From Blastococcus sp. TF02-09 (GTDB taxonomy: Bacteria > Actinomycetota > Actinomycetes > Mycobacteriales > Geodermatophilaceae): a DNA stretch of 64,000 nt. The stretch spans positions 124,001 to 188,000 of the forward strand of contig NZ_QOHH01000001.1 in the NCBI RefSeq assembly GCF_003319105.1, read 5' to 3'. Positions 7,418 through 15,885 of this stretch are shown one piece after another; the first letter of the stretch is position 1; each line of letters opens with the position of its first letter. Under the pieces are notes generated by a model. The model made no database searches, was not told the DNA's origin, and worked only from the letters and a program-made list of their open reading frames with translations. The position numbers were made by a program, and so were the translations under genes.

Positions 7418-8914
7418 GTGGTGCGACCGGCGGTGCACGGCAGCGGACGGGATGCGTCCCGCGGGCTCGACCGCAGCGCGTCGCCGGCCGTCGAGGCCGC
7501 CCCCGGCGACGTCCCCACCGCCGCCCTGTCCACCGACCCGGCGGCGACGCAGCCGACACCGGCGGTCGACACCACCAGTGGGGCGACCGAGACCACCACC
7601 GCGACCGAGACCACTGTCGCGACCGAGACCACCACCGCGACCGAGACCACCATCGCGACCGAGACCACCATCGCGACCGGGAACCCGGACGGCACGTCCA
7701 GCGGGCTGCCGCGCTGGCTGCTGCTGCTCGCCGGGGCGGCGGCCGCGACGATCGCCGTCGCCGGCGTGCGCGCCGTCGCCTGGCTGGTCGCGCCGCTGCT
7801 GCTGGCGCTCGTGGTGGTCGTCGGGCTGTGGCCGGTCGCCAGCTGGCTGCGTCGCCACGGTGCGCCGCGCTGGGTGGCCACGACGGTGCTGCTGGTCCTG
7901 GTCTGGGCGGTCCTGCTCGGCTTCGTGGCGCTGCTCGTGGTCAGCGTCGCCCAGCTCGCCGCGCTGCTCCCGGACTACGCGCCGCGGGCCGAGGCGCTCA
8001 TCGACGGCGTCGTGGCCGACCTGAACGACGCCGGGCTGGTCTCCGGCCAGTTCTCCGACCTCGTGGAGCAGATCGACTACACCCAGGTGGTCAACCTGGC
8101 GACCGGCCTGCTCGGCCAGCTCACCGACGCCGCCAGCACGCTGGTCCTGCTGCTCTCGGCCCTGGTGTTCATGACCATCGAGTCCAGCGGCTTCGGCCGG
8201 CGCCTCGCACTCGTCGGCAGGGAGCGGCCGCACCTGCCGGTGGCCTTCAGCCTCTTCGCGCAGGGCACCCGCAGCTACCTGCTGGTGAGCACGGTCTTCG
8301 GGGCCATCGTGGCGGTCGGCGACGCCGTCGCCCTCGCCATCCTGTCCGTGCCCGCCGCACCGCTGTGGGGACTGCTGGCGTTCATCACCAACTACGTGCC
8401 GAACATCGGCTTCGTGCTCGGCGTCGTCCCGCCCGCCCTCCTCGGTCTGCTGGCCGGCGGCTGGGGCGAGCTGACCGCCATCCTCGTCATCTACACGCTG
8501 CTCAACTTCGTCGTGCAGACGCTCATCCAGCCGCGGTTCGTCGGCGACTCCGTCGGGCTGTCGATGACGGTCACCTTCATCGCGCTGCTGTTCTGGGGCT
8601 GGGTGCTCGGTGCGCTCGGCGCGCTGCTGGCCATCCCGCTCACGCTCGCGGTCAAGGCACTGCTGGTCGACGTCGATCCGCGCGGTCACTGGCTCGACGC
8701 GCTGCTCCGGGAGGAACCCCGGGCGCCCCGGACCTCCCGTGCCCGGCGCCGCATGGCCGCCCGGCGGTCCGCGCTCGCCTCGGTCCGGCGCCTGCACCAC
8801 CCCCGCCGGGCGCCGGGCCCGGCACCCGACCCGACCACGACCGACGCGACCACGACCGATCCATCACCGACGGACGCCGCACCGACCGGGGACGCCGGGA
8901 CGCCGGTGCGCTGA
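7418..8914 (+). CDS. AI-2E family transporter (PerM/YdiK type) with Thr-rich tails
   Basis: 498 residues. After a 90-residue polar N-terminus the protein has the AI-2E transporter pattern: two hydrophobic pairs (LPRWLLLLAGAAAATIAVAGV; LVAPLLLALVVVVGLWPVASWL), a soluble segment (LLPDYAPRAEALIDGVVADL), then helices with FITNYVPNIGFVLGVVPPAL and LIQPRFVGDSVGLSMTV, which are hallmark motifs. The family is named for E. coli TqsA but covers varied exporters and ion antiporters. The N-terminus has five copies of a Thr/Glu/Ala hexapeptide and the C-terminus a Thr/Asp-rich tail; both are probably disordered. GTG start with GGAGG upstream. Confidence 0.85.
   Translation: MVRPAVHGSGRDASRGLDRSASPAVEAAPGDVPTAALSTDPAATQPTPAVDTTSGATETTTATETTVATETTTATETTIATETTIATGNPDGTSSGLPRWLLLLAGAAAATIAVAGVRAVAWLVAPLLLALVVVVGLWPVASWLRRHGAPRWVATTVLLVLVWAVLLGFVALLVVSVAQLAALLPDYAPRAEALIDGVVADLNDAGLVSGQFSDLVEQIDYTQVVNLATGLLGQLTDAASTLVLLLSALVFMTIESSGFGRRLALVGRERPHLPVAFSLFAQGTRSYLLVSTVFGAIVAVGDAVALAILSVPAAPLWGLLAFITNYVPNIGFVLGVVPPALLGLLAGGWGELTAILVIYTLLNFVVQTLIQPRFVGDSVGLSMTVTFIALLFWGWVLGALGALLAIPLTLAVKALLVDVDPRGHWLDALLREEPRAPRTSRARRRMAARRSALASVRRLHHPRRAPGPAPDPTTTDATTTDPSPTDAAPTGDAGTPVR
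7583..7672 (+). repeat. 18-bp coding tandem repeat, five copies (Thr-rich hexapeptide)
   Basis: Units read GCGACCGAGACCACC plus three variable bases and encode A-T-E-T-T followed by T, V or I. Five full copies and a partial one lie in the cytoplasmic N-terminal tail of the AI-2E transporter. Differences among copies are mostly in the last codon. Copy number is likely to vary between strains. Confidence 0.85.
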
Positions 8915-9011
8915 GCGCGGCGCGCCGCGACGTCGCCCGGCCTGGTGCGTGCGCGCCGGGCCCGGTGCGGTAGACACGGCACGCCCGTCCCCGATTTCCG
9001 GAGGTCTCCTC

Positions 9012-9431
9012 GTGCTGGCCAGCATCGGCTACGCCGCCGCCTACACGGGCGTGGGCATCGCGCTCCTCGCGCTCGGCTTCGTGGCGCTCGACCTGCTCAC
9101 CCCGGGGCACCTCGCCCGGCACATCTACGAGGAGGGCTCGGTCAACGCCGGCATCGTGCTGTCGGCCGGCTTCCTCGGCCAGGGCGCGATCGCCTTCACC
9201 ACCATCTGGACCAACGCGACCAACGGCTTCGGCGAGGCGCTCTGGTACACGGTGGTCTTCGGGGTGCTGGGCGTGCTGCTGCAGGCGCTGGCCTTCCTGG
9301 CGCTCAACCTGGTCACCCCCGGCTCGCTCGGCAGCGCGCTGGTGCAGGTGCGCTTCCACCCGGCCAGCCTGGTCAGCGCCGCCGCGCAGCTCGCCGTGGC
9401 CGCGATCATCGTGGCCTCGATCTGGCCGTAG
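9012..9431 (+). CDS. DUF350 family small membrane protein
   Basis: 139 residues and almost entirely hydrophobic, with four predicted membrane helices in two related halves. The halves share the pattern AxLALGFVALDLLTPG (first) and QALAFLALNLVTPG (second), the internal repeat typical of DUF350 (YjfL). HIYEEGSVNAGIVLSAGFLGQG bears the conserved N-A-G segment. Function is unknown; relatives occur with redox and envelope-stress genes. GTG start after GGAGGT. Confidence 0.8.
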   Translation: MLASIGYAAAYTGVGIALLALGFVALDLLTPGHLARHIYEEGSVNAGIVLSAGFLGQGAIAFTTIWTNATNGFGEALWYTVVFGVLGVLLQALAFLALNLVTPGSLGSALVQVRFHPASLVSAAAQLAVAAIIVASIWP

Positions 9432-9551
9432 CGGCCGCGGATCGGCCCGTGTGACGGCGACCTCACGCGGTGGCCGTAAGGTGCCGGGAAGCTCGTCGTC
9501 CCCGCCCGGCCGGGGACCGGCGCAGCAGTAGACCTGACGAGAGGAAAGTTC

Positions 9552-10316
9552 ATGAGCGAGGCAAACAGCACCCGGGTGGCCATCGTCACCGGCGGTGCCC
9601 GCGGCATCGGTGCCGCCACGGCGCAGCGGCTGGCCAAGGACGGCTTCGCCGTCGCGGTCCTGGACCTCGACGAGGCGTCGGCCAAGAACACCGTGGACGC
9701 CATCGAGGCCGACGGCGGCAAGGCCCTGGCGGTCGGGGCCGACGTCAGCGACGCCGAGCAGGTCCAGGCCGCCGTCGACCGCATCGCGTCCGAGCTCGGC
9801 GCGCCGGTCGTGCTGGTCAACAACGCCGGCGTGCTGCGCGACAACATGCTGTTCAAGATGTCGGACTCCGACTGGGACATCGTCATGAACGTGCACCTCC
9901 GGGGTGCCTTCCTCATGACCCGCGCCGCCCAGAAGCACATGATCGAGCAGAAGTGGGGCCGGATCGTCAACCTGTCCAGCACCTCGGCGCTCGGCAACCG
10001 CGGCCAGGCCAACTACTCCACCGCCAAGGCCGGCCTGCAGGGCTTCACCAAGACCCTCGCCATCGAGCTCGGCAAGTTCGGCGTCACCGCCAACGCCATC
10101 GCCCCGGGCTTCATCCAGACCGAGATGACCAAGGCGACCGCCGACCGCATGGGCATCCCCTTCGACGACTTCATCAAGGGCGCGGGCTCGCAGATCCCGG
10201 TGCAGCGCGTCGGCCAGCCCGAGGACATCGCGCACCTGGTCTCGTTCTTCGTGAGCGAGGGCGCCGGCTTCGTCTCCGGCCAGGTCGTCTACGCCGCGGG
10301 TGGCCCGAAGGCCTGA
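9552..10316 (+). CDS. FabG-like 3-oxoacyl reductase (SDR)
   Basis: 254 residues, the classic FabG length. Motifs are TGGARGIGAAT (cofactor loop), NNAGVLRDN, serine in VNLSSTSA, and catalytic Y155/K159 in NYSTAKAG. The C-terminal substrate loop (IQTEMTKATADRMGIPFDDF) resembles actinobacterial enzymes annotated as 3-oxoacyl-ACP or acetoacetyl-CoA reductase. It reduces 3-oxoacyl thioesters with NADPH. It is monocistronic: a 120-base leader precedes it and a strong hairpin follows. GAGAGGAAAG is the ribosome site. Whether the thioester is ACP or CoA cannot be told from sequence. Confidence 0.85.
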   Translation: MSEANSTRVAIVTGGARGIGAATAQRLAKDGFAVAVLDLDEASAKNTVDAIEADGGKALAVGADVSDAEQVQAAVDRIASELGAPVVLVNNAGVLRDNMLFKMSDSDWDIVMNVHLRGAFLMTRAAQKHMIEQKWGRIVNLSSTSALGNRGQANYSTAKAGLQGFTKTLAIELGKFGVTANAIAPGFIQTEMTKATADRMGIPFDDFIKGAGSQIPVQRVGQPEDIAHLVSFFVSEGAGFVSGQVVYAAGGPKA

Positions 10317-10322
10317 GCACGG

Positions 10323-10343
10323 ACCCCGCGCGGCGCGCGGGGT
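10323..10343 (+). terminator. hairpin terminator after FabG-like gene
   Basis: A 9-base perfect stem ACCCCGCGC/GCGCGGGGT with a GGC loop begins seven bases after the stop codon. There is no U-tract, as is usual in high-GC actinobacteria. Confidence 0.6.
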
Positions 10344-10382
10344 GCACGAAATCGGCGGGGCACGGACGGCGTTGAGCTGTCC

Positions 10383-11003
10383 GTGCCCCGCTCTGCTCTC
10401 CGGCTCCTCGTCCTCGGCGACTCGATCGCCCACGGCACCGGCGCCCGGTCTCCCGAGGACACCCTGGGATCCCGGCTGGCCGCCGCGCTCACCGCCGACG
10501 GCTTCGACGTCGACCTCCACGTGCGCGCCGTGCCGGGCGCGGTCTCCGCGGACCTCCCGCGCCAGGCGCGCACGTCCGCCGACGTCGGTGCCGACCTGGC
10601 GCTCGTGGTGATCGGCGCCAACGACCTCACCCGCCTGGTGCCGCCCGGGCGGGCCGCCGCCTCCCTGGACGAGGCCCTGCGCGTGCTGCGCGCCGCCGGC
10701 ACCGACGTCGTCCTCGTGCCGGCGCCGGACATGTCCTCCGTGCCCGCGGTGCCCCCGGCCTTCCGCCCGCTCGTCCAGGCCGCCTGCGCCCAGCTGCGGC
10801 AGCGGCAGGTCTCGGTCGCCGCGGCGGCCGGGGCCACCGTCGTCTCGGTCGCCGAGGTCAACCGGGCCTTCGGCTCGGACCCCTCGCTGTTCGCCGCGGA
10901 CCGCTTCCACCCGTCGTCGGCCGGCTACGCCCGCATCGCCGCGGCCCTGGTGCCCGCCGTCCTCGACGCGGCCCGCTCCCGCCGGGACCGGACCGCCGCC
11001 TGA
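10383..11003 (+). CDS. SGNH/GDSL-family hydrolase
   Basis: 206 residues. All four SGNH blocks can be placed: block I LLVLGDSIAHGTGA with the nucleophile Ser, the block II Gly in VRAVPGA, block III VVIGANDLTRL with Asn, and block V AADRFHPSSAGYARIA with the Asp/His pair. No signal peptide is seen, so a cytoplasmic esterase or lipase is expected. Substrate unknown. Its stop codon abuts that of the convergent oxidoreductase gene at 11004. Confidence 0.85.
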   Translation: MPRSALRLLVLGDSIAHGTGARSPEDTLGSRLAAALTADGFDVDLHVRAVPGAVSADLPRQARTSADVGADLALVVIGANDLTRLVPPGRAAASLDEALRVLRAAGTDVVLVPAPDMSSVPAVPPAFRPLVQAACAQLRQRQVSVAAAAGATVVSVAEVNRAFGSDPSLFAADRFHPSSAGYARIAAALVPAVLDAARSRRDRTAA

Positions 11004-13877
11004 TCAGCGCGGGCGCCCGGCCAGCAGCTGGGCGAGGTGCAGACCGTTCCGGCCGGCCACTTGGTCGAGCTGGGTGCGGCAGGAGAACCCGTCGGCGAGC
11101 ACCACGGCGCCCGGGGGCAGCTCCTCGACCGCCGGCAGGAGCTGCTGCCCGGCGATGGCCACCGACACGTCGTGGTGGCCCTTCTCGACGCCCCAGTTGC
11201 CCGCCAGGCCGCAGCAGCCGCCCAGCCGGGTGACCTCCGCGCCGGCCTTGCGCAGCAGCGCGGCGTCGGCCGACCAGCCCAGCACCGAGGCGTGGTGGCA
11301 GTGCGGCTGGGCGACCACCTGCACGCCGTCCAGCGACGGCGGTGTCCAGCCCGGCGTCTCGGCCAGGAGCTCGGCCAGCGTGCGGGTGCCCCGGGCGACC
11401 CGTTCGGCCTCCGGTCCTCCGACGACCTCCAGGGACTCGTTGCGCAGCACGGCGGTGCACGAGGGCTCCACGCCGACCACCGGGATGCCGGCGTCGACGA
11501 TCGGGGCGAGCTCGGCCACGGTGTGCCCGAGGATCCGGCGCGCGGCGTCCAGCTGGCCCGTGGTGATCCAGGTCAGCCCGCAGCAGGTATCGGCGCCCGG
11601 CACCTGCACGCGGTAGCCCGCCGCCTCCAGCACCTCCGCGGTGGCCAGCGCGACGTCGGGGTCGAAGTGGTCGGTGAACGAGTCCACCCACAGCGCCACC
11701 GGGGCGCCCGTCCCCGCCGGGGCCGGCCGGTCGGCCCACTGCTGGCGGAAGGTGCGGACGGCGAACGGGGGCACCTGGCGGCGCTGGTCCATGCCGGCAC
11801 CCCACTTGGCCAGCCGGCCCCCCACCCGCGAGCCGAGGACGGCGTTGACCAGCCGCGGCGCCCGGGCGGCGAGGTCGGCCCACCGCGGCAGCCAGCCCAG
11901 CGTGTAGTGCGGGCGGGGGCGCAGCCGCCGCCGGTAGGACTGGTGCAGCACCTCGGACTTGTACGACGCCATGTCCACCCCGGTCGGGCAGTCCGAGGAG
12001 CAGCCCTTGCAGGACAGGCAGAGGTCGAGGGCGTCGTGCACCTCGGGGGAGCGCCAGCCGGTGACCGGGCCACCGGGGGCCAGCATCTCCTGCAGCACCC
12101 GGGCCCGGCCGCGGGTCGAGTCCTTCTCCTGCCGCGTCGCCGGCCAGGAGGGGCACATGACACCGCCGGAGGACTGCAGGTCCGCCCGGCACTTGCCCAC
12201 GCCGGTGCAGCGGTGGACGGCCGCCGACAGGTCGCCGCCGTCGTGCCGGTAGGCCAGCGCCAGGGTGGGTCGGGTCGTGTCACGGCGCACGACGGGCGCT
12301 TCCGCCATGCGGATGTCGGCGTCGAGCGGCGCCGGCCGCACGAGGACGCCGGGGTTGAGCACGTCGGCGGGGTCGAACACCGCCTTGACCTGCTCGAACA
12401 GGCTGATGACGGCCGGGGTGTACATGACCGGCAGCAGCTCGCTGCGGGCGCGGCCGTCGCCGTGCTCGCCGGACAGCGAGCCGCCGTAGCCGGCGACCAG
12501 CTTCGCGGCGTCCTCCACGAACGCCCGGTACCGCGACCGCCCCCGGTCCGGCTCGTCCCCGGCACCGAAGGGGAAGTCGACCCGGCCGTGCACGCAGCCG
12601 TCACCGAAGTGCCCGTACGGGACGCACTGCAGGCCGTGCTGGTCGAGGAGCGTCTCGAACTCCCGCAGGTAGGCGCCCAGCCGCTCGGGCGGGACGGCGG
12701 CGTCCTCCCAGCCCGCGTGGGCGGGGCGCCCGTCGGAGGTGCGGTTGGCCAGCCCGGCGCCGTCCTCGCGGATGCGCCAGATGGCCGCGGCGTGCGCCGG
12801 GTCGGTGACGACGAGGGAGTCCAGCGCGCCGGCGTCGGCGAGCACGCCGCGCGCCTTGTCCTCGATCTCGGCGACGGTGTCGCCGGTCAGCTCGACGATC
12901 AGCCAGCCCGCACCGCGCGGCAGGTCGGGGACGACGGCGGCGGGCACGTCGCGCAGGCGCTGCACGATCCGCTCGTCCAGGCCCTCGACCGCCGTGGGCC
13001 GGTGGGGGAGCAGCCCGGGGGTGGCGTCGGCGGCGTCGGCCATGGAGGGGTAGCCCAGGACGACCAGACCGCGGAACGGGGCGTCGGCCACCAGCCGCAC
13101 GGTGGCCCCCAGCACCAGCCCGAGAGTCCCCTCGCTGCCCACCAGCGCGCGGGCGACGTCGAAGCCGCGCTCGGGCAGCAGGTGCTCCAGCGAGTAGCCC
13201 GACACCTGCCGGCCGAAGCGGCCGAGCTCGGTGCGGATGGTGCCGAGGGAGCCGGCCACGAGGCGGTGCAGGTCGGCCAGGGGGCCCGCGTCGGGCGTCG
13301 TGCCCGGACCCAGGGCCAGCCGCGTGCCGTCGCCGGTGACGACGTCCAGGCCGACGACGTTGTCCGACGTCCGCCCGTAGCCCAGCGCCCGCGAGCCGCA
13401 GGCGTTGTTGCCGATCATCCCGCCGATCGTGCAGCGGTTGTGGGTGCTCGGGTCGGGGCCGAAGCGCAGGCCGTGCGGGCGGGCCGCCGTCTGCAGCGCG
13501 GCCTGCACCAGGCCCGGTTCGACGACCGCCGTCCGCGCCTCGGCGTCGATGGACCGGACGCGGTTGAGGTGGCGGCTGGTGTCCAGCACCACGCCGGTGC
13601 CGACGGCGTTGCCCGCGATGGAGGTGCCGGCGCCGCGGGCGGTCAGCGGCACGCCCAGCTCGCGGCAGACGGCGAGCGTGGCGAGCACCTCGTCGACGTC
13701 GCGGGGGCGCACCACGGCGCGGGGGTGGACGCGGTAGAGGGAGGCGTCGGAGGAGTAGAGGGCGCGGGCCAGACCGGAGTCGTCGACGTCGTCGATCCCC
13801 GCGCGGCGGAGCGCAGCGGCGAGCTCGGGACCGGTGTCGTCCCCCGTGCGCAGCGGTCCGGGCGAGGTGGTGGTCAT
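11004..13877 (-). CDS. FAD-linked oxidase / Fe-S oxidoreductase, D-lactate dehydrogenase-like
   Basis: 957 residues with two modules. Residues about 45-500 form a FAD-binding-4 plus FAD-oxidase-C unit (GAGTSIAGNAVG; then HNRCTIGGMIGNNACGSRALGYG). From about residue 550 comes an Fe-S and CCG-domain unit: CTGVGKC near 555, CLSCKGCSSDCP near 617, and CCG motifs such as ADTCCGLTW and LGGCCGLAG. This architecture oxidises 2-hydroxyacids such as D-lactate or D-2-hydroxyglutarate and passes electrons to the respiratory chain. The exact substrate is inference. It is monocistronic on the minus strand, with a hairpin between it and the upstream cupin gene. Confidence 0.85.
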   Translation of the reverse strand: MTTTSPGPLRTGDDTGPELAAALRRAGIDDVDDSGLARALYSSDASLYRVHPRAVVRPRDVDEVLATLAVCRELGVPLTARGAGTSIAGNAVGTGVVLDTSRHLNRVRSIDAEARTAVVEPGLVQAALQTAARPHGLRFGPDPSTHNRCTIGGMIGNNACGSRALGYGRTSDNVVGLDVVTGDGTRLALGPGTTPDAGPLADLHRLVAGSLGTIRTELGRFGRQVSGYSLEHLLPERGFDVARALVGSEGTLGLVLGATVRLVADAPFRGLVVLGYPSMADAADATPGLLPHRPTAVEGLDERIVQRLRDVPAAVVPDLPRGAGWLIVELTGDTVAEIEDKARGVLADAGALDSLVVTDPAHAAAIWRIREDGAGLANRTSDGRPAHAGWEDAAVPPERLGAYLREFETLLDQHGLQCVPYGHFGDGCVHGRVDFPFGAGDEPDRGRSRYRAFVEDAAKLVAGYGGSLSGEHGDGRARSELLPVMYTPAVISLFEQVKAVFDPADVLNPGVLVRPAPLDADIRMAEAPVVRRDTTRPTLALAYRHDGGDLSAAVHRCTGVGKCRADLQSSGGVMCPSWPATRQEKDSTRGRARVLQEMLAPGGPVTGWRSPEVHDALDLCLSCKGCSSDCPTGVDMASYKSEVLHQSYRRRLRPRPHYTLGWLPRWADLAARAPRLVNAVLGSRVGGRLAKWGAGMDQRRQVPPFAVRTFRQQWADRPAPAGTGAPVALWVDSFTDHFDPDVALATAEVLEAAGYRVQVPGADTCCGLTWITTGQLDAARRILGHTVAELAPIVDAGIPVVGVEPSCTAVLRNESLEVVGGPEAERVARGTRTLAELLAETPGWTPPSLDGVQVVAQPHCHHASVLGWSADAALLRKAGAEVTRLGGCCGLAGNWGVEKGHHDVSVAIAGQQLLPAVEELPPGAVVLADGFSCRTQLDQVAGRNGLHLAQLLAGRPR

Positions 13878-13947
13878 GGCCCCGAGTCTCCCTCGCCGTC
13901 TCAGCCGCCGGCCACCGGGTGCCCACCCGTCGGGACGCCGACCTGCG

Positions 13948-13980
13948 GGAGGGCCGCCGTCGGCAGGACGGCGGCCCTCC
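13948..13980 (-). terminator. hairpin terminator after the cupin gene
   Basis: A 14-base perfect stem GGAGGGCCGCCGTC/GACGGCGGCCCTCC with a five-base loop lies nine bases past the cupin stop and before the start of the oxidoreductase gene. It should separate two same-strand transcription units. Confidence 0.7.
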
Positions 13981-13989
13981 GGGGCGGGA

Positions 13990-14391
13990 TCAGCCGGACG
14001 TCGGGGGCTCGTCCTTGCCGGCCTCCTCGAGCTCGTCGGCCTCCTCCTTGGTCTTGTGCACCGCGCCGTCGGCGTGCTCCGGCGGGCCGTAGACGGTGTA
14101 GAGGATGAGCGGGTTCTCGCCGGTGTTCAGGAAGTTGTGCTTCTTCCCGGCGGGCACGACGACCAGGTCGCCCTGCGCGACGGCCTTCTCCGAGCCGCCG
14201 ATGACGGCCTTGCCGGTGCCGCTGACGAAGGTGAGGATCTGGTCGACCTCGTGGATCTCCTCGCCGATCTCGCCGTCCTTGGGGATGGTCATGATGACGA
14301 GCTGGGTGTGCTTCCCGGTCCAGAGCACGCGACGGAAGTCGGGGCTCTTCTCGGCCTCGGTGGCGATCGTGTAGTGGATGACGGACGCCAT
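13990..14391 (-). CDS. single-domain cupin protein
   Basis: 133 residues. The cupin barrel is seen as EIGEEIHEVDQILTFVSGTG, AVAQGDLVVVPAGKKHNFLN and NPLILYTVYGPPEH. The first motif keeps H and E residues for a metal (EIHEVDQ) and the second has H in KKHNF. The acidic tail (KTKEEADELEEAGKDE) is likely disordered. This small-cupin type is common and mostly of unknown substrate. ATG at 14391 with AGGAG upstream. Confidence 0.8.
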   Translation of the reverse strand: MASVIHYTIATEAEKSPDFRRVLWTGKHTQLVIMTIPKDGEIGEEIHEVDQILTFVSGTGKAVIGGSEKAVAQGDLVVVPAGKKHNFLNTGENPLILYTVYGPPEHADGAVHKTKEEADELEEAGKDEPPTSG

Positions 14392-14543
14392 GGACGGCGC
14401 TCCTCTCGTCTCGACTCCTCTGCTGAGCAGCCCGCCGGAGCGACCGGACGGGCGACCGCGCAGGGTCCTGCCCGCGCAGCCGGAGGAGTAGTCCTCGTTC
14501 GCCCGTATTGCTGATCTTGCTCGCCGCGGAGCCCGCAGCGTCG

Positions 14544-15818
14544 TCAGGCCGCGGCGGGCCGCCCGGCCGCCACCGGGGGTCCGGCGTGGGCGCGCCAGAC
14601 CCGGATGAGCCCGGTGCCGACGAGCAGGACGGTGGCGGCGACCGCGGTGCCGGCCACCGTCAGCACGGTCAGCCCGTCCCGGTAGGCGAGCACCTCGACG
14701 CCGATCGCCTCCAGCGCCACCGCGCACCAGACGGCGACCGCGGCGACGCGGTCGGAGGCGGCGATGCCGGAGTAGAGGAGCAGCTGGGCCAGGGCGAAGA
14801 GGGTCCCGAGGATCGCGAAGACCCAGACGGCCCCGCCCAGCGCGTCGCCGTACTCCGCGCCGCCCACCAGCGGGAGGGCGCGGGCGCCGAGCACGGCCGT
14901 GGCGGCGGTGATGACCGCGCCCACCAGGGCGACGAGGGCGGCGGCGACCGGCAGCAGCCGTCGTCGTCCACCCGCGTTGGCCAGCCGCGGCAGCAGGACG
15001 ACGCTGACGCCCTGCGGCAGCCAGAAGGCGACCTTGGCGAAGATCGAGGCGACGGCGTACTCGCCGGCCAGGTCGGCGGGCAGGTGGTGACGGGCGAGCA
15101 GCAGGTCGAGGTTGACCATGAGCACCAGCCCGAGGAGCGCGCCGGACGCCTTGGTGGCCGAGACGACGTGCGCGCGCAGCCCGCGGGCGAAGCCCGGCCG
15201 GCCGGTGAACCACCAGCCGACGACGGCGCTGCCCGCGCAGCCCACGGCCATCCCGATGAGCGCGGCCTCGGGGGTCCCGCCGATGAGCAGGCCGGCGATG
15301 CCGCCGCCGGACTTCAGCAGGCCGAAGGTGGTGTTGACCAGCGCCAGCCGCCGGTAGCGGCGGGTGCCCTGGAGCAGCCCGTCGTAGCCGCCGACGAGCG
15401 TGTGCGGCACGAGGACGGCGATCAGCCAGAGCACCGTCGAGGCGCCGGAGAGGTGCAGCAGCGAGACCAGCGGCACCACCGCCAGCAGGCCGAGGACGCC
15501 GACCGCGGCCGCGCCCACCCACGTCGCGGTGTGCAGCCGGGCCACCACGGCGGCGCGGTCGCGGGGGTTGGCCCCCAGGGTCAGCGCGGCCGCGGTCTGC
15601 AGGCCGGTCGCGGGGACGACGCCGATGAACATGACGCCCAGCAGGGCGGCCAGCTCACCGAAGGCCTCGGGGGCGAGCAGGCGGGCCGCCACCACGGTCA
15701 TGACGTAGGCGAGCCCGTTGACGCCCAGCAGGGCCAGGGAGACCAGGGCGGCCGGGATGGCGGCCGCGCGACGGCGGCGGAGGAAACCGGGTGCGGGCGG
15801 TGCCTCGGTGGCGGTCAT
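14544..15818 (-). CDS. polysaccharide flippase-like membrane protein (MOP superfamily, Wzx type)
   Basis: About 424 residues with 12 or so hydrophobic helices, beginning with PAALVSLALLGVNGLAYVMTVVAARLLAPEAFGELAALLG; the L-A-P-E-x-F-G-x-L pattern after helix 1-2 is typical of O-antigen flippases. Such proteins move lipid-linked glycans across the inner membrane. Start is set at the ATG at 15818 (MTATEAPP). It sits 67 bases downstream of the GT4 gene on the same strand, so the two may form a small glycan operon. Specificity unknown. Confidence 0.8.
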   Translation of the reverse strand: MTATEAPPAPGFLRRRRAAAIPAALVSLALLGVNGLAYVMTVVAARLLAPEAFGELAALLGVMFIGVVPATGLQTAAALTLGANPRDRAAVVARLHTATWVGAAAVGVLGLLAVVPLVSLLHLSGASTVLWLIAVLVPHTLVGGYDGLLQGTRRYRRLALVNTTFGLLKSGGGIAGLLIGGTPEAALIGMAVGCAGSAVVGWWFTGRPGFARGLRAHVVSATKASGALLGLVLMVNLDLLLARHHLPADLAGEYAVASIFAKVAFWLPQGVSVVLLPRLANAGGRRRLLPVAAALVALVGAVITAATAVLGARALPLVGGAEYGDALGGAVWVFAILGTLFALAQLLLYSGIAASDRVAAVAVWCAVALEAIGVEVLAYRDGLTVLTVAGTAVAATVLLVGTGLIRVWRAHAGPPVAAGRPAAA

Positions 15819-15885
15819 CGCCGCACCCCGCACCGAGCGTCCGGGGGGACTGCTCGCTGCCGGGCGTCGGGGTGGCCGCTGCCGC

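Noticed and set aside
7583-7672. Short direct repeats resembling a small CRISPR array
   Set aside because: Units are contiguous without spacers, in frame, and encode a Thr-rich peptide within a real transporter gene.
11037-14108. 1023-codon plus-strand frame opposite the FAD/Fe-S oxidoreductase
   Set aside because: Antisense shadow of a gene with intact flavin and cysteine motifs; no ribosome site or family.
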